Both the position numbers and the translations under genes were made by a program. The notes under the pieces are model-generated. The model worked only from the letters and a program-made list of their open reading frames with translations, was not told the origin of the DNA and ran no database searches. Shown in pieces: positions 10,650 to 22,891 of a stretch of DNA of 64,000 nt. This DNA comes from Lampris incognitus (taxonomy: Eukaryota; Chordata; Actinopteri; Lampriformes; Lampridae). The DNA lies in contig NC_079230.1 of NCBI RefSeq assembly GCF_029633865.1, forward strand, positions 35,371,405 through 35,435,404. The letters run 5' to 3'. Position 1 is the first letter of the stretch, and each line of letters begins with the position of its first letter.

Positions 10650-10889
10650 ATATAATGAAAAGATGTGAGTATTGTGTATATGTATTGTTTATGAATGTGT
10701 ATGAATGTTTGGTGGTGGTCGGAGGGGCCGTTTGGCACGAAATGGCAACCACGCTTCCGCAGGGCAGCTGTGGCTACAAACATAGTTTACCACCACCGTT
10801 GAGAATGCGTATGAATGAATGGCGGTCTTTGTAAAGCGCTTTGGGTGTCTTGAAAAGCGCTATATAAATCCAAGCCATTATCATTATTA
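10650..10889 (+). repeat. L2/V-SINE-type 3' tail in SAMD3-like intron
   Basis: Contains the widespread teleost tail sequence: GGTGGTCGGAGGGGCCGTTTGG, the GCAGCTGTGGCTACAA box, and AAGCGCTTTGGGTGTCTTG followed by AAAGCGCTATATAAATCC and an ATT-rich end. No ORF is associated. It is probably a 5'-truncated L2-type LINE or a SINE that uses the same tail. Confidence 0.7.
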
Positions 10890-11378
10890 GTATTGCAAAT
10901 ACTATTTCAGGGAGAAGAACGTAACTTCGGTCAGGAGGATCTGCTACTCAAAGGTTTCTTGGGTTTTTGAGTTTTGTTTTGTCATTATTTCATAAATAAG
11001 CATTAACAAGCACCTGTTTCTGTGACTTGACATAAGCATGAATAAGGATAAACGAGAGACATAGCCAGTCTGAAAAACAAAAATGAACTCTCAGGTACAG
11101 TTCGGACCATTTTTCACTCATTTTCTTTTAGTCATAACTCTCCCTTGTGATATCAAATGACGTAAATTACATAAATTTACATAAGTTCTTGAAATTTTAT
11201 TATAAAAAATTCAAAAGGTCAGTAATACATTGTCCTACTCCATGTATGGGTCGATCTTTCATTATTGCATTTCATAACCAAATCAGAAAAAGAGAAAACA
11301 AGGTTGTTTTTCTCTGACAATAAAAAAAGAACATTAAAATTAAGTTTTTGATTTTATCATTTTGTTATTGTGATATTT

Positions 11379-11879
11379 GGATAAATTCAGGAAATGCTTG
11401 GAGACTTGTGGAAGTGCAGGTGCTTTACTTTCAGCCTACATGCACAGCAGAAAAGCCTGACCAGAGATCTGCCTGCCGACCAGCACTCACAGCAGGAGAC
11501 AAGTCACCCAGACCGGGCGGGAACCAGCACCATCTTCAGTCATGTCCCTTCAGCCTCAGAGGTTAGCAACGTTATCTAACAGCTGAGCCACACAGTAAAC
11601 TAACTTCAGCCCACTGAGAAATATCCACAACACAAGTCCATCTTCAGCTGGCGGGCGGCCTGTCATCTCGGCAGCTCCATGCTGCTGCTCTCCACGACCC
11701 AACTCCACCTCCTAGTGGGGCCTCCTCGTGGCAGTGCTGACTCCTGACCGGTCTGAGTGACTTGTCTCCTGGCATGAGTGCTCGTGTGCAGCAGGCGGTC
11801 AGGCTTTCCTGATCTGCATGTAGGCTGAAAGTAAAGCACCTGCTCCTCCATAAATCTCCAAGCATTCCCCAATTTATCC
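11379..11879. repeat. Fold-back structure with about 150 bp arms
   Basis: The segment starting GGATAAATTCAGGAAATGCT is mirrored on the other strand by the segment ending at 11879. The shared core includes GGTGCTTTACTTTCAGCCTA on both arms and GGAGACAAGTCAC further in. By eye the arms are about four fifths identical and separated by roughly 200 bp. No transposase or known family was recognised. Confidence 0.65.
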
Positions 11880-14228
11880 AAATAGAAAAGAAATCGCCCA
11901 AAGATGGATCATGAATTGAAGGTGTGTGAATGTGCCACATTGTGACCAACAAAGCTTCCCATTATGACCAACACCTGTGAAGTGTGCTGGGAGAGCTCTG
12001 GTTTCTTCTGGTTTTGTGAAGAACCAGGAGAGCCTGTGGCTGCTCCTGGAACTCCAACGCTGAGGTGCTACTGTCAGAGCAATAAAACTTTAAGAATAAA
12101 AAAGCTAAATATTCACCAAGAACCATAGAAGGAGATTTAACTATGATAACAGATGTAGGTGCCTACAGCTGGGTGATCCTTCTCACTTCAGGTAGTAATC
12201 TGATATTTTACAGATGACCATCTTTACTTTGAATAAAATGTAATAATAGAATGGTGTTTCTGGAAAGGGAAAACAACAACAATGTAAATCAAACCATACT
12301 GTGGATTAGTGATCTGTCCCACCCTCAGTGGACATGAAAGTGAACTCATCCTCCCACACTGAAGACATTCCCTGGTTTCTTCAGGATTCAGTCAGGATGC
12401 TCCATGAACAGGCAGGATCAGCATGCTGCATTAGTGACTTTGGAGCTTCCTGCTACTTTCAGTTCAGTTCTGAATGTTTTATCTTTATCATTAAGATTAA
12501 AAAAAGTGCACTGAAATCGCATTATTAGGCCTCTGTATTGTTGATGAGGGCAGAGGTGGGCTGCAAAGAATTTTGAGATTTTCAAGTGGGCCCTGAGTTG
12601 ACTAAGTTTGGGAACCCCTGTACTAATCATTTCAGCACTTGAGCAGTGCTCAGTTTTATGTGCATTATATATCGTATTTTGATGTATTAAATTGACTAGT
12701 GCTGTCTTACCACTGTAAGAACTCCAAAGTTGATGCTTGGGCTGCTGGGTAATGTTCATACAGTAGTACGAACCAAACATCAGCATAAGAGCATCACTGA
12801 AGACTCTGATGTGGCCATTCACAATGGTCTGGTCTGCAAAATTCTCCGCTGCCAAAGTCGAGTTTCCTGTTGTGTACAAGGACAAGAGAAAAGGGGAACA
12901 TTTTCATGACAAACTGAGCCAAAAGACCATAACTCTTAACAACTGAAATGTTGCGCTGAAACACTGAAAATTGCTGAGTCCAGTACAACAATAACAATCA
13001 AAGTAATGGTAATAGTTTTCTGTTTTTTTGTTTTAATATATTGTGGTTTGAAGTATTATTAGTTCAGTCAGACAACTCTGAAGTGCGAAAAATAAATTAT
13101 TGAGCATAAACATGGCAAGCTGAAGCACAGCATAGGGTTCTTGAACATGGCTGCAGCGGGTTCGACATCAGGCTCTGTCTCAGTTTATTCATTCCCTGAA
13201 TAATGATCTGCTTGACAGACATTACAAGGAATGAACAGCAGACCCCACAGAGGATCATAGAAACAAAGCCCACAGGTGGATGCTGGGGAGGTACAGTACC
13301 TCAGGAGCAGTACGAGCAGCAGCAGCAAATGTAATAGCAAAACAGAGGCAGCAGCGGTGACAGCGGCAGCAGAATAGCCAGGAATGAGCAGGTAAGCATG
13401 CGACTGATTAGCTGATCAGGATGCGCGCAACTTGAGTAGTCTGCCTGAACCACAGTAACTCCGCAGGCTTCACATCATTAATATCAATGCATAAACATAT
13501 TTGAGGATACAGATGCAGTAAATGGGGAAATCTTAGGGATGGTCTCAAATACTATGAAGCCGAGAATAGCTACAACCACAATAACAGCCAATCAGACAAT
13601 AACCCAATCAAGAAGTGTAAATTCAAAACTTTAACTTTTGATACAATAAAGAGTTATCATGCACAGAAAATAAGCTGTTCAGTAAAGTTATCACAATACT
13701 AAAATAACAGTATCTTAAATGTAGATAGAATAGAAAAAGACAAATATTCATATCACACACAACAATACATGGTGTACTTGGAAGTTCAGCACAGTCCACT
13801 TCAGAGGGCAAGGTTGTTTGATCCACTTTGTAGAACATCTGTTCTTCTTCTTCATTGAAGTACTTGAGGAGCAGTGGAAGAAACGCTGCAACATTCACAT
13901 CTGCAACATTTTTGCTTGATGTTTCCATTTCGTTGAAGATGGTCTCCATCTTCCCTGTCTTGTCACTAGATTTAAGAAATGAAATAACTCTGGAACATTT
14001 ATTTGCTATTTTTATGTCTTCGATGTCCACGCCTGTAAGCTCTTTAAAATGAGTCTTCATGCCAGTTGTCTCAAACAGATATGGCCACTCCTTTTTGAAG
14101 TCAGAAGTGTCGGTCCCACTGATAATGTCTTTCTCTGAGTGAAGAAAGTGGCTCTCATCATTTTCTCAATGCTGTGCTGTCACAGCATCTTTCTCTCCAC
14201 ATTTTTTTAACTCTTCTTGTGCATGTTT

Positions 14229-15209
14229 CTGCATTGACTATCGCCAACTCAATGAGATAACCGTCAAGAACAAGTACCCCCTTCCTCTCATGAGTTCCAC
14301 CCTTGAGCCCCTCACCCAGGCTACAGTCTTCACTAAGCTGGACCTCCGGTGTGCCTATCATCTGGTCCGGATCCGGAAGGGGGACGAGTGGAAGACAGCT
14401 TTAAGACGCCCCGGGGTCATTATGAGTACCTGGTCATGCCGTTCGGCCTCACCAACGCCCCGGCGGTATTCCAGGCTCTCATGAATGACATTCTCCGTGA
14501 CATGCTCGACGAGTTTGTGGTGGTCTACCTCGATGACATCCTCATCTTCTCCAGGACCCTCGAGGAACATGTCCAGCATGTCCGCCGGGTACTCGAACGT
14601 CTCCTCTGGAACCAGCTCTTCGTCAAGGCAGAGAAGTGCCGGTTCCATTCCCCTTCCGTTGACTACCTGGGCTTCGTCGTTGAGAGGGGACAGACCCGGG
14701 CCGACCCCCGCAAGATCCAGGCTGTGGTAGACTGGCCCGATCCCACATCACGGAAAGAATTACAGAGCTTCCTCGGGTTTGCGAACTTCTATCGGAGGTT
14801 CATCAGGAACTACAGCCGCGTGGCAGAACCTCTCACCAGGCTGACCTCCCCCTCCCAGCCGTTCATCTGGTCCCCGGCTGCCTGCTCTGCGTTCCAGTCC
14901 CTCAAGGAGAGGTTCACCAGCGACCCGGTCCTGCTCCACCCCGACCCCAAGAGGCAGTTCATCGTGGAGGTGGACGCTTCGGACACTGGGTTGGGGGCTG
15001 TCCTCTCCCAGCGGTCAGCATCTGACCAGAAGGTCCATCCATGCGCCCTCTTCTCTCGCCGGTTCCTCCCCGCCGAGGAGAACTACGATGTCAGGAACCG
15101 GGAGCTGCTGGCAGTGGTGGCTGCTCTGGAGGAGTGGCGCCATTGGCTGGAGGGAGCGGAACAGCCGTTCACCATCTGGACTGATCATAAGAACTTGACA
15201 TTCATCTGA
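14229..15209 (+). pseudogene. Chromovirus reverse transcriptase and RNase H (decayed)
   Basis: Resumes in the RT fingers at [19 protein letters not shown], then [35 protein letters not shown] and the catalytic [12 protein letters not shown]. The thumb follows, then [21 protein letters not shown], and RNase H with [16 protein letters not shown] and [13 protein letters not shown]. One frameshift occurs near 14400, and a TGA at 15207-15209 replaces the next codon of RNase H. The left end joins SAMD3-like sequence directly, so about 70 codons between protease and RT are missing. Confidence 0.85.
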
Positions 15210-15826
15210 GCAACCAAGCGCCTCAATGGTAGGCAGGCACGGTGGGCCAGCTTCCTCAGTCGGTTTGACTTCACGCTGACTTATCGCCCCGGGTCCCGCA
15301 ACACGAAGGCAGACTCCCTGTCCCGACAACACCCGAGGAGGGAGCCAGCTACAGAGGAGCCGACTCCCATCCTTCCTGAGGCATCGAGAACGTGGTCAGG
15401 CAGGAGTTGCGCTCCCATCCTGCCCCGAGCCACGTGCCTCCACGCCGCCTGTTCGTCCCGGACTCAGTCCGGTCCCGGGTTCTTCAGTGGGGCCATGCCA
15501 GTCAGTTTGCTTGCCACCCGGGTGTCCACCGCACCTTCACCTTCCTGGCTTGGCGTTTCAGGTGGCCCACCATGAGGAACGACGTCAGGGACTTCGTAAA
15601 GGCCTGCTCCGTCTGTGCTCACAAGCAGGGCCTCTCACCAGGGATCCGCGGGTCTGCTGCAGCCCCTCCCAACTCTAAGCTGGCCCTGGTCCCACATGGC
15701 GTTGAATTTTGTCTCCGGACTGCCTCCCTCCCCAGGGTAACACTGTGATCCTGACAGTGGTGGGCCGCTTCAGTAAGGGAGTGCAACTGGTGGCCCTCCC
15801 CAAACTCCCATCAGCTTCTGAGACGA
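15210..15826 (+). pseudogene. Chromovirus RNase H end and integrase start (decayed)
   Basis: After the stop the sequence continues as the end of RNase H ([29 protein letters not shown]). It then shifts frame into the integrase zinc domain ([29 protein letters not shown]) and the first strands of the catalytic core ([23 protein letters not shown]). Similarity ends abruptly near 15826. The 42855 fragment overlaps these last residues with differences, so it is a different copy of the family. Confidence 0.75.
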
Positions 15827-15984
15827 CGGCAAATGAAAAATTATTGAACACATGAAAAAACTGCATGGCTTGCAGGGACGTTAATTGGTTTTAACAGCTG
15901 GTTAGCAGATGAACAAGACTAGGTTGTCTTCCAATAAAACCATGGCCAGAGGTAATGTGAAGACAAATGATCGTCAAGACACGT

Positions 15985-16075
15985 TCCTTCAATATAGCTC
16001 TTTGGGGGTGTCTAGAAAAGCACTATAAAAATGTAATTATTATTATTATTATTTAATACTTATTATTATTAAATT
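15985..16075 (+). repeat. Short L2-type 3' tail with (ATT)n
   Basis: Degenerate version of the AAGCGCTTTGGGTGTCT tail (here TAGCTCTTTGGGGGTGTCTA then AAAGCACTATAAAAATG) followed by an ATT simple repeat. It is a severely 5'-truncated insertion. Confidence 0.6.
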
Positions 16076-16087
16076 ATTATTATTATC

Positions 16088-16126
16088 TAACGGGAGCAGC
16101 CGAAAGTAGTAGTAGTAGTAGTCGTA
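16088..16126 (+). mobile_element. Minimal RTE 3'-end stub
   Basis: TAACGGGAGCAGCCGAAAGT followed by AGT repeats is identical to the 3' terminus of the RTE element at 6268, here on the plus strand. Only about 40 bp are present, the shortest kind of 5'-truncated LINE insertion. It lies in or next to the rnasek intron. Confidence 0.75.
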
Positions 16127-17176
16127 GATTTTGTCCTTTGTTGTATTCTTCAGGAAAGGATATCTCTTTTATGCATGTGAGATCCACCACGAGTAAAGTA
16201 TCGAAAAATAGCTTTCAATCATAAAGTAATGCCAGCATCACTTTTTAACAAATATATGTTAACTTAAGTTAGCATATATATTTATGCTAGCTAAAGTTAG
16301 CCAACCAACAGGTCTGGATCAGCAGGCTTAATGTTTATGTAGCTAGCTAATATTAAACCATGAAGGAATATAGACTAATGTGAGAAGTTATTGCTTATTG
16401 ACGCTACAACTTAGCTTGTAGCTAATTAGACATTTTTGCTCACATCTTCTAGATGTGAATGAGTAAATGTTGCATGTTAATCTTTAATAATTCATCCCCA
16501 TGAATTTTCACTCATTGTGCTCAGAAGTAAAGGGACTGGGAGAAGCTGTGCGGGCCAGTATTTGAATGTCAATGAATGCTCTACATTGCAACTGGAACTT
16601 GGGACTGGAAAAGCGCCCCTTTTGGCAACCCCACCGGTTTTGCAAGCATATGAATCGACTCTTATACAAACACTGGTCAGCACTAGGTTATTTAAAACTA
16701 GAAATCCAACACTGGCATTTGGCCTAAAAAAATCTAGTTGTGAATCAGGGTGTATAAGCCAAAGAGCTAAACCAAAAACACTGCAAAACATTTGGTTTTC
16801 TTTTCCTATCATCATTCTTTTATACTCATCTCATTGCACTATCAAGTGTCTTTCTCTATCTTTCTTGACCTCACATGTCACACTTCTCATCTCTTTTAAC
16901 CTTCTTTCTATCCTCATCCTTTTTCAACCATTGCCCCACCATCCAAAAATCTGATTCATTTTTCAGCATCCATCACCCCGTGTGGCATGCACATTTACAC
17001 AAACACACTATGATTGAACAATCTAACTTCATGTTAAGTTTAATGTATTGATGGAGTAAATTGTATCCAGCTTTTAATTACATGTGCACTTTTGTTTTAT
17101 TTGTGGGTTGTTGAAAATGTAAATGTCCCTTTGGTAAATAAACAGTATGATAACTTTTTTTCTCTCTTTCCTTAAG
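16127..17176. other. Probable rnasek intron sequence, no gene seen
   Basis: AT-rich noncoding DNA ending in a pyrimidine tract and AG directly before the rnasek exon. I found no match here to the expected upstream rnasek exon, and no recognisable mobile element apart from those listed. Confidence 0.4.
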
Positions 17177-17602
17177 TAACCTAACAAACGTCTATGGCCT
17201 CTACGATCAAGTGGGCTACAACTGTTTTGTAGCAGCGGGCATCTATGTGTTGGTAGCAGCCTTCTCCTTCTGCCAGATGAAACTCAACAAGCGAAAGGTG
17301 ATTGGATTAATTTCACTTATATTGCAGCAATTTTTAAAGTTGTTAAATGGGATTACTCTTGCACTTAAACTTGCACATGCAAACTTACATGGTGCAATGT
17401 GTGTGTTGTTTGACCAGCATTGCAATTGTATATGATTATAAACCTGTCTTTCTCAACATGTCAATAAGCAGCAGTATCCGGCCAGCAAAGAATGTATTAA
17501 GACATTATGCTGTGTAATTTTGACACATTCTTGTCCCCTTTTCACGTAAATATTATTTCATATCTTTTTGCTAATTTCGTCTAGGAGTACTTGGTGCACT
17601 AG
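17177..17602 (+). CDS. rnasek: Ribonuclease kappa, last two coding exons
   Basis: Exon 17177-17297 encodes [18 protein letters not shown], a hydrophobic segment [19 protein letters not shown] and ends in a GT donor. After a 287 bp intron ending in CTAG, exon 17585-17602 encodes EYLVH and a TAG stop. This matches the conserved second transmembrane half and short C-terminus of vertebrate ribonuclease kappa (usual end ...LNKRKEYMVR), a roughly 100-residue two-pass membrane protein linked to the V-ATPase and endosomal acidification. Splice sites and reading phase agree. The first exons (signal-anchor and the HSAVLIEDVP region) are not visible; they may lie left of the window beyond the transposon block. 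This is the only clearly functional host gene part here. Confidence 0.85.
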
Positions 17603-18100
17603 TAGCCCCCTGCTGGACTGAGGAGTTGTAAGGTTCACATTTGTAAGGATGTATTTGGATGGTTTGATGATATCCACCATATATTCTCCTTTTGATGTTC
17701 TCCTCACCCATTAAGTTATGACTCCACACAGAGGCTCTTAAGCAGAGCTTACAAAAAAGGAGATTAGAGGTAATTCTGGATGCAGCTGAAGATTGCTGGT
17801 GTAGGTCTTTGCATTTTGTGAGTGCCAGCATATATTTATGTTTAAGAAAAGACCAATTCAAAATTCTTAATCACAGATTCATTACTGTCATTATTTGATT
17901 TCTAAGAAAAAGTAAGTTACTCAATTTGTGTTTTTCCCTGGAATCTGAATACATAATTAAATAAGTTAAATTCATCTTGTCAACCATTTCAAAATGTTTA
18001 AATGTTAAGAATCTTGTTCTTATAGTGCCTTGTTCTTATCCATGTTTTCCAACTGACCACTGTAAATAAACATTGTGCTACCAATTACCACCAGTCACAA
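17603..18100 (+). other. rnasek 3' untranslated region with AATAAA signal
   Basis: Noncoding sequence after the EYLVH stop. An AATAAA polyadenylation signal lies at 18065-18070 (context TGTAAATAAACATTGTG), followed by a short downstream stretch before L1 3' sequence starts near 18200. Confidence 0.55.
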
Positions 18101-18491
18101 GCTGTATCTGTGTCATTAGGACAACCTTTTCATCATCATTTTTCCCTGCAGTTCCTCGAAAAAAAGCTTTGTTTAGCAGTTTGTATATTGTAATTGGTGT
18201 TTTTTGTTTTTTTTATAATCAGTAGTTTTTATTTTCCTTTAATACAAATAAAGGCCATGACGTCACACATGGATTACAGAGATGGAAGGAACAATTTAAC
18301 AGGGCCTACTAGACAATATCAAGAGACAGACACATTTGGATTAAGGGTGATCATAAGACGAGTCTTAACAGTATACAAGACAATAGGAACAGCAGAGAGA
18401 AAATGAAAAAAATTTAAAAAAATAAAAACATAGTTGGCAGATAGAGGGTAGTATGTAAATTGATGTTAAGATATAGATTAGTTGTCACAGA

Positions 18492-21400
18492 TTAGACGGG
18501 GCCTTTAATGAAGGAAATATAGTGCGTCCACTTGGCCTCGTATTTCTCCACCTGGTTGATGAGTCTAAAGGAGAGTCGCTCATGTGCTGCCACAAGTCCC
18601 AGATGGGAGAACCATACATTGGTGTGAGGTAGGGTGGCCGACCTCCACTCTGTTACCATGAGCTTTCTGCCCAACATCAGGGCTGTCTGGACCCACTCTG
18701 CCCGTGCTCGTGGAAGGGCTTTTAAAGGAGTAGGGTCTCCCAGAACAAAGAGGCTTGGAGAAAATGGGATGTCTGTTGTTAGTATAAGTTTGATATTCTC
18801 ATATATAGCTGTCCAGAATTCTTGTGCAACAAGGCAAGACCACACCATGTGGATAAGCGTACCCGGGCCCTCCCCACACCTCCAGCAGTCAGGGCTGTCT
18901 CTTAGTTTCGCCCTGTATAACCTTGAGGGGGTCCAGTATACCCTGTTAATTATTTTGAACTGTACTAATCTTGTCCTGAGTTCCCGTGATGTTTTCTTAT
19001 AATTCCTTAAAATGTTTTCCCACTCCTGACTGGTAAAGGTAAGATTAAGATCGATCTCCCAGATTAACTTTAAATTGGATCCCAAACCATCAGAGTGTTA
19101 AGTCAACAACAAGTAATATTTTGAAGTTTCATGGCCTGTGCCAAACACCTTAACTATATCCGACAGTACATCTGAACTAGGCGGGGTTGTGGAGATAGAC
19201 CCAAAAGTTTGAGACAAGAGGTGTCTTAGTTGAAGATATCTCCAGAACTGCTGTTGGGGGAGGCCATACTGTTGCACAAGCGCCGTGAATGATTTCATTG
19301 TACCACCTTCATCATATAAATCTCCTATAACCAATATTCCTTTTCCCGCCCATTGTGTCCAAATAAATGGGTTTTTTTGTCAATCTTCAACTTGGGATTC
19401 AACCAGATACTAGCTGCTAAATTCAGGTGGGGATTGAATTTGAGTCTAATTGAGATTTGTTTCCAAATCCATTGAGTGTTGACAACTATCGGATGGGTCA
19501 TAGCTTCTGTAGGCAGTGCAGCGGTCATAAGATGGAGGGGAGGGAGAGCATCACAAAGTGTACTTTCGATGCCAAACCGGGGGGGGGGGGGACGCTCGGG
19601 AGGTAAAATCCAGTGGGCAAGATGCCTGAGACCAAATGCTTGGTAGTATAACAGTAAGTTTGGGATACCCAGCCCACCCTGGTCCACTGGCCTTTGTAGT
19701 TTTTTCAAATTAAGTCGGGGGCATTTACCATCCCAGAGGAATCTGCTACATAGCTTGTCAAATTGTTTGAAATATTTAAGCGGGATTCTCACTGGGATTG
19801 CTTGGAGAATGTAATTGAACTTCGGTGTACAGGTCATTTTCAAAACATTAGCTTTCCCCCATAGTGGCAAGTAAAGAGGAGTCCATCTTTCAATGTCTGC
19901 ACTAAATTGACTCAGTAGAGGTTCGATGTTGACCTTCACTAGATCATCTAATTTAGGGGGGAAAGTCACACCCAGGTATTTAATGCCATTGCTGGGCCAG
20001 GGGAATTTACCTCCCTGGAACAAGGTCTTGGGGCAGTACGAGGTTAAGGGGAGGGCTTCTGATTTTTGCCAATTAACTTTGTAACCTGATAAATGAGAGA
20101 ATCTGTCTATAATCGTAAGCAGTGCAGGAAGGGAGCGCTCAGGGTCTGAGACTAGAACTAGGACGTCATCCGCGTAAAGCATCAGCTTGTGTATTGATTG
20201 ACCAATTTGTATCCCTGGGAATGCTGGTTCTAATTGAATGGCCGCCGCCAGTGGTTCCAGAGCAAGTGCAAATAGGCCCGGAGAGATGCCGTCGCCCTGC
20301 CTGGTCCCCCTACCTAGCTCAAACCAGGGTGAGATCAGGCCATTAGTTTGCACAGCAGCTTTGGGATGTGTGTACAGGAGTTGTATCCAGGTGATGAATG
20401 TATTGCTAAAACCAAATGACTCCAGGGTGAGGAATAGGTAAAGCCACTCAACCCTGTCGAACGCCTTTTCTGCATCCAGAGATATGGCCGCAGAGGGGGA
20501 GTTCGCATCATGAGTGGCCCACATAATGTGTATCAGGCGTCTGATGTTGTCAGCATAGCTACGTTTGGGGATAAAGCCCACCTAATCAGGGTGGATCAGG
20601 GTAGTGATGACTTTGTTGAGTCTGTTGGCTAGCAGTTTTGATAGTACCTTTTCATCATAGCCAAGCAATGAGATGGGCCTGTAGCTTTTACAATCTACCG
20701 GATCTTTACCATTTTTTAAAATTACAGTAATAACTGCTTCCATCAGGGAGGGGGGAAGGGAGCCATTTTGAAACGCCTCTGTGTACATATCTAATAGCAT
20801 GGGGGCTAACTCCAGTGCATAGCACTTGTAGAATTCAGCTGTGAAGCCGTCAAGGCGAGGGGCTTTACCTTATGGTAGGCTTCTAATGACCTCTACTATC
20901 TCCTCAACAGTGATGGGCTCATCTAATAACTCATGCTGCTCATCAGACAGAGTGGGGAGGTTCAGACTACCAAGGAAGGCTCGGATTTCCTCACTGTTCG
21001 CCTGCAGTTCAGAAGTATACAGGCTGGTGTAAAACTGTCTAAACTCTGCATTGATATCTGATAATAGGGTCCCCCCCGATCTCTAATCGCTGGTATGGCG
21101 CTCATTGTCTCCTTCTGCTCTATGTATCTGGTCAGCATTCTCCCTGCTTTGTCTCCCTCTTCAAATTGTTTTTGTCTGGCTCTGAATAGGGCAAACTCTG
21201 CTTTCTCAGTGAGAATGGAGTTAAATTGATATTTAAGACGTGTAAGTGAGGTTAAATTAGTAGGCATCATGTTTTGTATATAGGCGGTCTCAACTGTCTC
21301 AATTTGTTTTTCTAATTCAATTTGTTTAGCCATATTCTGTTTTTTCTTAAAAGAGGCATGTTGAATGACATGTCCTCTTAGGAAGGCTTTCATGGCTTCC

Positions 21401-22270
21401 CATGCTGTTCCCATTGATGGGGATGTTAGTAGATTAGTTTCCTTATAGAGGTTTATTTGGGCTCTTAAGGATTCTCTGAAGCCAGCATCCAGAAGAAGGC
21501 TTGAATTCATCCTCCATCTTGGAGTCCTATTCAACTTGTTAAAGGGGAGAATGCTGACCATTACGTGAGCGTGGTCTGAAATGTGAATACTACCAATACT
21601 AGAGGATGTTGCAGAGGATACAATGGAGTCTGAGACAAAGAGGTAATCAATCCTAGAGAGTGTGCCATGAGGTGGGGAGTAGTATGTATATTCTCTGGAT
21701 GTTGGATTATGTAGGCACCATACATCTACCAGGCCCAGATCCTTGCACAAATCCTTCAATACACTCACTGACCTACAGGGTTGGGGCCTTGAAGGCTGAC
21801 GATCCAGAACAGGATCCCACACCTGATTAAAATCTCCCCCCATGATGACTGGGTGGTCTCCCATCTCCCTCAATTTACACTCCAACCTACCAATAAAGGA
21901 TGGGTCTTCCATGTTGGGCGCGTAGGCATTAGCTAGAATAACTGAGTGGCCCTGTATTTCAGCTAGAACTACTAAGATCCTCCCTGAATCATCTGTGGTC
22001 TCCTTAATGCATTTATATTGGAGATGCTTATTAATCAGTATAGCCACCCCCTATTGCGGCTAGATCCACACACACATATCCCACCCACCCAGTACGTAGT
22101 TTTCTTGCCTCCTGATCTAATAGATGCGTTTCCTGGAGAAACCCTACATCACAGTGTTTAGATTTCAGATAAGACAAAACTTTTTTCCTCTTAACCGGCG
22201 AATGTAGACCCTTAACATTTAGGCTCAAGTAGCACACTCCCTTATGTGATTGCATACTGCGCGTGTGCAA
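18492..22270 (-). pseudogene. L1 ORF2 endonuclease-reverse transcriptase (decayed)
   Basis: From the N-terminus: APE endonuclease (SLNVKGLHSPVKRKKVLSYL, QETHLLD, VIMGGDFNQVWDP, RIDYLFVSD, ISDHAHVMV), linker, then RT (YRPISLLGYDEKVLSKLLANR, FIPKRSYADNIRR, DAEKAFDRVEW, GTRQGDGISPGLFALALEPL, and YADD in LMLYADDVLVL). The C-terminus has the L1 zinc-type motif CWRCGEGPGTLIHMVWSC. Frames change at least at about 22040, 20960 and 19330. A TAG at 20582-20584 (HPD-stop-VGFIP) and another stop near 20870 break it further. The catalytic motifs survive, but the copy cannot make a full protein. Confidence 0.9.
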
Positions 22271-22891
22271 TATGTTTTTTCATACCCCTATCTGCCTTAG
22301 TAGACTCACACAAAAACAAGAAAAACACATAGCGTGGGCATTCAAAGAAACCAACACATGAACAACTGTGAGATGTGTAAACTCTGCCATGCAGTCTAAC
22401 ACTGCTTAGCTCTAAAACAAAACAGAATGGTCCGCGACTCGCAGAAATACGCTGCTGTCAGACCAAACCGGCATGGCTTTCAACTATTGCAGACGAATGA
22501 ACGAAATGGTAGCCTAATTTATCACAATTAACCATGAGCTAACATGTTAATGTTACCAACACTATGCAAGTATGCAAAGCTGTTTTCAACCTCGAGCAGA
22601 GTAAACTGACCTAACAAAGCTGTTAGGCTGTCAGGCGAGTTAACGTTATGCTCTGCCTGCAACCAACTCCTTCACACGCACTCATACACCCCCCCCCCCC
22701 GTGTGATCAGACGATTGCCTTCCAACATTTAAAGCTAAAATCAAAATTCACGTCCAACAAATAGAGAACAGAAAACAATATCCTAATACGGCTTTAGACT
22801 AAGTGAAGAAATGAATACTAAAGTATAGGCTAATAAAATAAACCCTGACTTAGTCAGATAAACACAGGCCAGCTCATTGTAACAAGAGTAG
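22271..22891. other. L1 inter-ORF or leader DNA
   Basis: Noncoding. Contains a poly-C run at about 22689-22700. It lies between the L1 ORF2 start and the left terminus of the TIR-bounded element. Confidence 0.4.

Larger units (their letters stand above)
10393..14228 (-). pseudogene. Decayed SAMD3-like gene fragment, three exons
   Basis: Three minus-strand blocks read as consecutive exons of the expanded fish family usually annotated sterile alpha motif domain-containing protein 3-like; this is recalled from motif memory, not aligned. Exon A (13754-14228) has WPYLFETTGMKTHFKELTGVDI and LPSTPCIVVC. Exon B (12711-12866) has NGHIRVFSDALMLMFGSYYC. Exon C (10393-10519) has CLFKINPDKGSK...KIADYEWRE and a TAA stop. 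Acceptors (ACAG before exons B and C) and the exon B donor GTAAGA are canonical. The exon A donor reads ATATGA instead of GTATGA, and exon B has a one-base frameshift after YYCMNI, so a functional product is unlikely. Upstream exons are missing, cut off by chromovirus sequence. Confidence 0.5.
18200..22891 (-). mobile_element. L1-clade LINE, ORF2 half
   Basis: Minus-strand L1 whose A-rich 3' end is the T-rich run near 18200. It contains a decayed ORF2 and, upstream of it, about 620 bp of noncoding sequence. The rest of the element with ORF1 lies beyond the TIR-bounded insertion, at 29626-30385. Two pieces in the same orientation and expected order indicate one L1 split by that insertion. Confidence 0.75.

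Noticed and set aside
12120..12480. Possible immunoglobulin-like exon fragments (DVGAYSWVILLTSG)
   Set aside because: Too short, no flanking cysteines at the right spacing, and no supporting exon nearby.
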